This document shows, piece by piece, positions 4,610-5,857 of a DNA stretch of 5,857 bases. The notes under the pieces are model-generated. The model had not been told where the DNA came from. It worked only from the letters and a program-made list of their open reading frames with translations, and did not search any database. The position numbers and the translations under genes are program-made. How positions within the stretch are numbered: position 1 is the stretch's first letter; the number at the start of each line of letters is the position of its first letter. Location of the stretch: the NCBI GenBank assembly GCA_020426085.1, contig JAGQQP010000291.1, positions 1-5,857 of the forward strand, written 5' to 3'. Origin of the DNA: Planctomycetaceae bacterium. Lineage in GTDB: Bacteria; Planctomycetota; Planctomycetia; Planctomycetales; Planctomycetaceae.

Positions 4610-5476
4610 ATGCCGACAAAAATTTCAAATCTATCCTATGTCGATCCCCAGGCAGAAATCGGGGATGATGTTACTATCGGGCCATTTTGTAATATCGGAC
4701 CTCATGTCACCATCGGAAACGGGACGGTACTCGACAGTCATGTTTCCATAACAGGTCATACTACGATTGGCGAACGCAATCGATTTTTTCCCTGCTCGGT
4801 AATCGGCAGCGAACCTCAGGACGCGGGTTACACCGGCGCCCCAACGACTGTTATGATTGGGGACGACAACCTGTTTCGTGAAGGTTGTACCATACATCGG
4901 GGGGCCGAAAAAGAAGATCACAGTACCCGTATCGGCAATCGGAATACCTTTCTCTGCAATTCACATGTGGCACATAACTGTCGGATTTTTAATGATGTAA
5001 CACTGGTGAATGGAGTTTTGCTCGGCGGCCATGTCCACGTACACGACCGGGCCATTGTCTCCGGTAATACGGTAGTGCATCAGTTCTGTACAATCGGGAC
5101 CCTGGCTTTTATCAGTGGATCTGCCCGGGCTACCATTGATGTGCCCCCTTATATGATCTGCACGGGATCGGATGATTTTCGCGTGAGAACCGTAAACATG
5201 GTTGGCATGCAAAGAGCGGGAATTTCAGAGAGTTCGGTTGCCGTCATTCGTCGTGCCTTCCGATTGTTTTACCGCAAAAACAAGAAACTCGATGAAGTCC
5301 GCGAGATTTTCAGTCAGGAGCTGGACGGAGTGATTCCAATGGCTTTACAAACCCTGTTTGATCACTTTCAGGCGATTCAGGGCAGCAAAGCCGGACGGGG
5401 TCGCGAAGCAGCCGCTCGAAGTGCAAAATTCAACCCGGAAGCAACTAATCAGGAAACAACACGGAGAGCAGCATGA
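4610..5476 (+). CDS. lpxA: UDP-N-acetylglucosamine acyltransferase LpxA
   Basis: LpxA is a cytoplasmic trimeric left-handed beta-helix enzyme that moves a 3-hydroxyacyl group from acyl carrier protein to the 3-position of UDP-GlcNAc, the first lipid A step. From the ATG at 4610 it has 288 residues (E. coli 262); the ATG at 4601 would add MSN. Hexapeptide repeats run through about residues 9-175 (AEIGDD, VTIGPF, VTIGNG, TTIGER and so on). Catalytic His122 sits in SHVAHNC (118-124, E. coli His125), with His119, His141 (GGH) and His157 (VHQFC) also kept. TIHRG (94-98) and DVPPY (177-181) are family signatures. Gly170 aligns with E. coli Gly173, the acyl-chain ruler position, which suggests a long hydroxyacyl chain. 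A helical C-terminal domain (about 190-255) is followed by an extra low-complexity, Ala/Arg-rich tail (257-288). It overlaps the next gene by ATGA, implying translational coupling. Confidence 0.93.
   Translation: MPTKISNLSYVDPQAEIGDDVTIGPFCNIGPHVTIGNGTVLDSHVSITGHTTIGERNRFFPCSVIGSEPQDAGYTGAPTTVMIGDDNLFREGCTIHRGAEKEDHSTRIGNRNTFLCNSHVAHNCRIFNDVTLVNGVLLGGHVHVHDRAIVSGNTVVHQFCTIGTLAFISGSARATIDVPPYMICTGSDDFRVRTVNMVGMQRAGISESSVAVIRRAFRLFYRKNKKLDEVREIFSQELDGVIPMALQTLFDHFQAIQGSKAGRGREAAARSAKFNPEATNQETTRRAA
5463..5466 (+). promoter_or_regulatory. Ribosome binding site of the oxidoreductase gene inside lpxA
   Basis: GGAG, within the last codons of lpxA, lies 6 nt before the ATG at 5473. It supports this start and the ATGA overlap of the two genes. 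Confidence 0.65.
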
Positions 5477-5857
5477 GTTCATTGAATGTAGCCGTTGTCG
5501 GGGTAGGAGCTTTGGGACGTCACCATGCCCGGATTTTAGCCGGACTGGAAGGCGTCAATCTGTGCGCTGTCGCAGATACCAACCCCGATCAGGGACAGGC
5601 AATCGCAGAGCAGCACGGTACCCGCTGGGTGGCCAATTACCGTGAACTGTTCGATTCCGTCGACGCCGTCTCGCTGGCGGTTCCCACGCATGCCCATCTG
5701 GCGGTCGCCAGTGAGTTTCTGTCGCGACAGATTCCCGTGCTGGTCGAGAAGCCGATTGCCAGTAACCTGGCGGAAGCGGAAGAACTGGTGCGGATTGCAG
5801 ACGCCCACCAGACGCTGCTGCAGATCGGTCATGTGGAACGCTTCAACCCAGCTACCC
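5473..5857 (+). CDS. Gfo/Idh/MocA-family oxidoreductase, 3' part missing
   Basis: The first 128 residues of an NAD(P)-dependent sugar-type dehydrogenase are visible; the frame runs off the right edge. The N-terminal Rossmann fold starts with VAVVGVGALGRHHA (6-19), containing the GxGxxG loop (Gly10, Gly12, Gly15). Asp35 in AVAD at the end of the second strand suggests NAD(H) preference. The family EKP motif is Glu92-Lys93-Pro94 (VEKPIA), carrying the lysine usually involved in catalysis or cofactor contact. GHVERFNPA (119-127) begins the linker to the substrate domain. Its start codon overlaps the lpxA stop (ATGA), so it is probably cotranslated with lpxA. By context it may act on a UDP-amino sugar in lipid A synthesis, for example as a GnnA-like UDP-GlcNAc 3-dehydrogenase, but an unrelated sugar dehydrogenase is possible because the family is very broad and the substrate domain is not in the window. 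Confidence 0.85.
   Translation, partial: MSSLNVAVVGVGALGRHHARILAGLEGVNLCAVADTNPDQGQAIAEQHGTRWVANYRELFDSVDAVSLAVPTHAHLAVASEFLSRQIPVLVEKPIASNLAEAEELVRIADAHQTLLQIGHVERFNPAT

Noticed and set aside
4631..5212. Minus-strand open frames opposite lpxA
   Set aside because: They are shadows of a clearly recognised beta-helix gene and have no homology I can see.

Overview
The window looks like chromosomal DNA of a Gram-negative-type bacterium, most likely a planctomycete (Planctomycetota, Gimesia/Planctomyces-like). This rests on remembered family resemblance: a planctomycete-style LpxC with an SVEMIEH zinc motif, a bacterial-SH3 secreted protein with a Pro/Gln-rich linker, and the order ompH-lpxC-lpxA-oxidoreductase. 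No rRNA or other taxonomic marker is present, so the assignment is inference. I see no tRNA, rRNA, CRISPR array, insertion sequence or phage gene.

Left part (1-912): the 3' two-thirds of a nucleoside:H+ symporter-type MFS permease (NupG/XapB family), cut by the window edge. It is followed by a perfect 13-bp stem-loop placed so that it can end transcription from both sides. Middle-left (913-2337, minus strand): a convergent gene for a secreted protein of about 474 residues with two SH3b-like domains, a helical segment, a Pro/Gln-rich linker and a conserved-looking C-terminal module; its function is unknown. A gene-poor, A+T-rich divergent region (2338-2882) follows, with a candidate sigma70-type promoter and two inverted repeats.

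Right part (2883-5857, plus strand): an envelope/lipid A cluster. It encodes an OmpH/Skp-like periplasmic chaperone, then a strong intrinsic terminator, LpxC (UDP-3-O-acyl-GlcNAc deacetylase), LpxA (UDP-GlcNAc acyltransferase) and, overlapping lpxA by 4 nt (ATGA), the first 128 codons of a Gfo/Idh/MocA NAD(P)-dependent oxidoreductase. LpxA and LpxC catalyse the first two steps of lipid A synthesis, and OmpH/Skp escorts outer-membrane proteins, so the cluster supports a lipid A-containing outer membrane. lpxD and fabZ, which commonly sit between skp and lpxA in proteobacteria, are absent here.

The points most worth following up are the terminator inside the ompH-lpxC gap (possible partial termination setting the chaperone:LpxC ratio), the translationally coupled sugar-type dehydrogenase after lpxA (a possible GnnA-like UDP-GlcNAc 3-dehydrogenase, implying modified lipid A precursors), the unusual LpxC motif variants, and the uncharacterised SH3 protein. 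None of these proves a new system; most of the window is an ordinary core envelope region.
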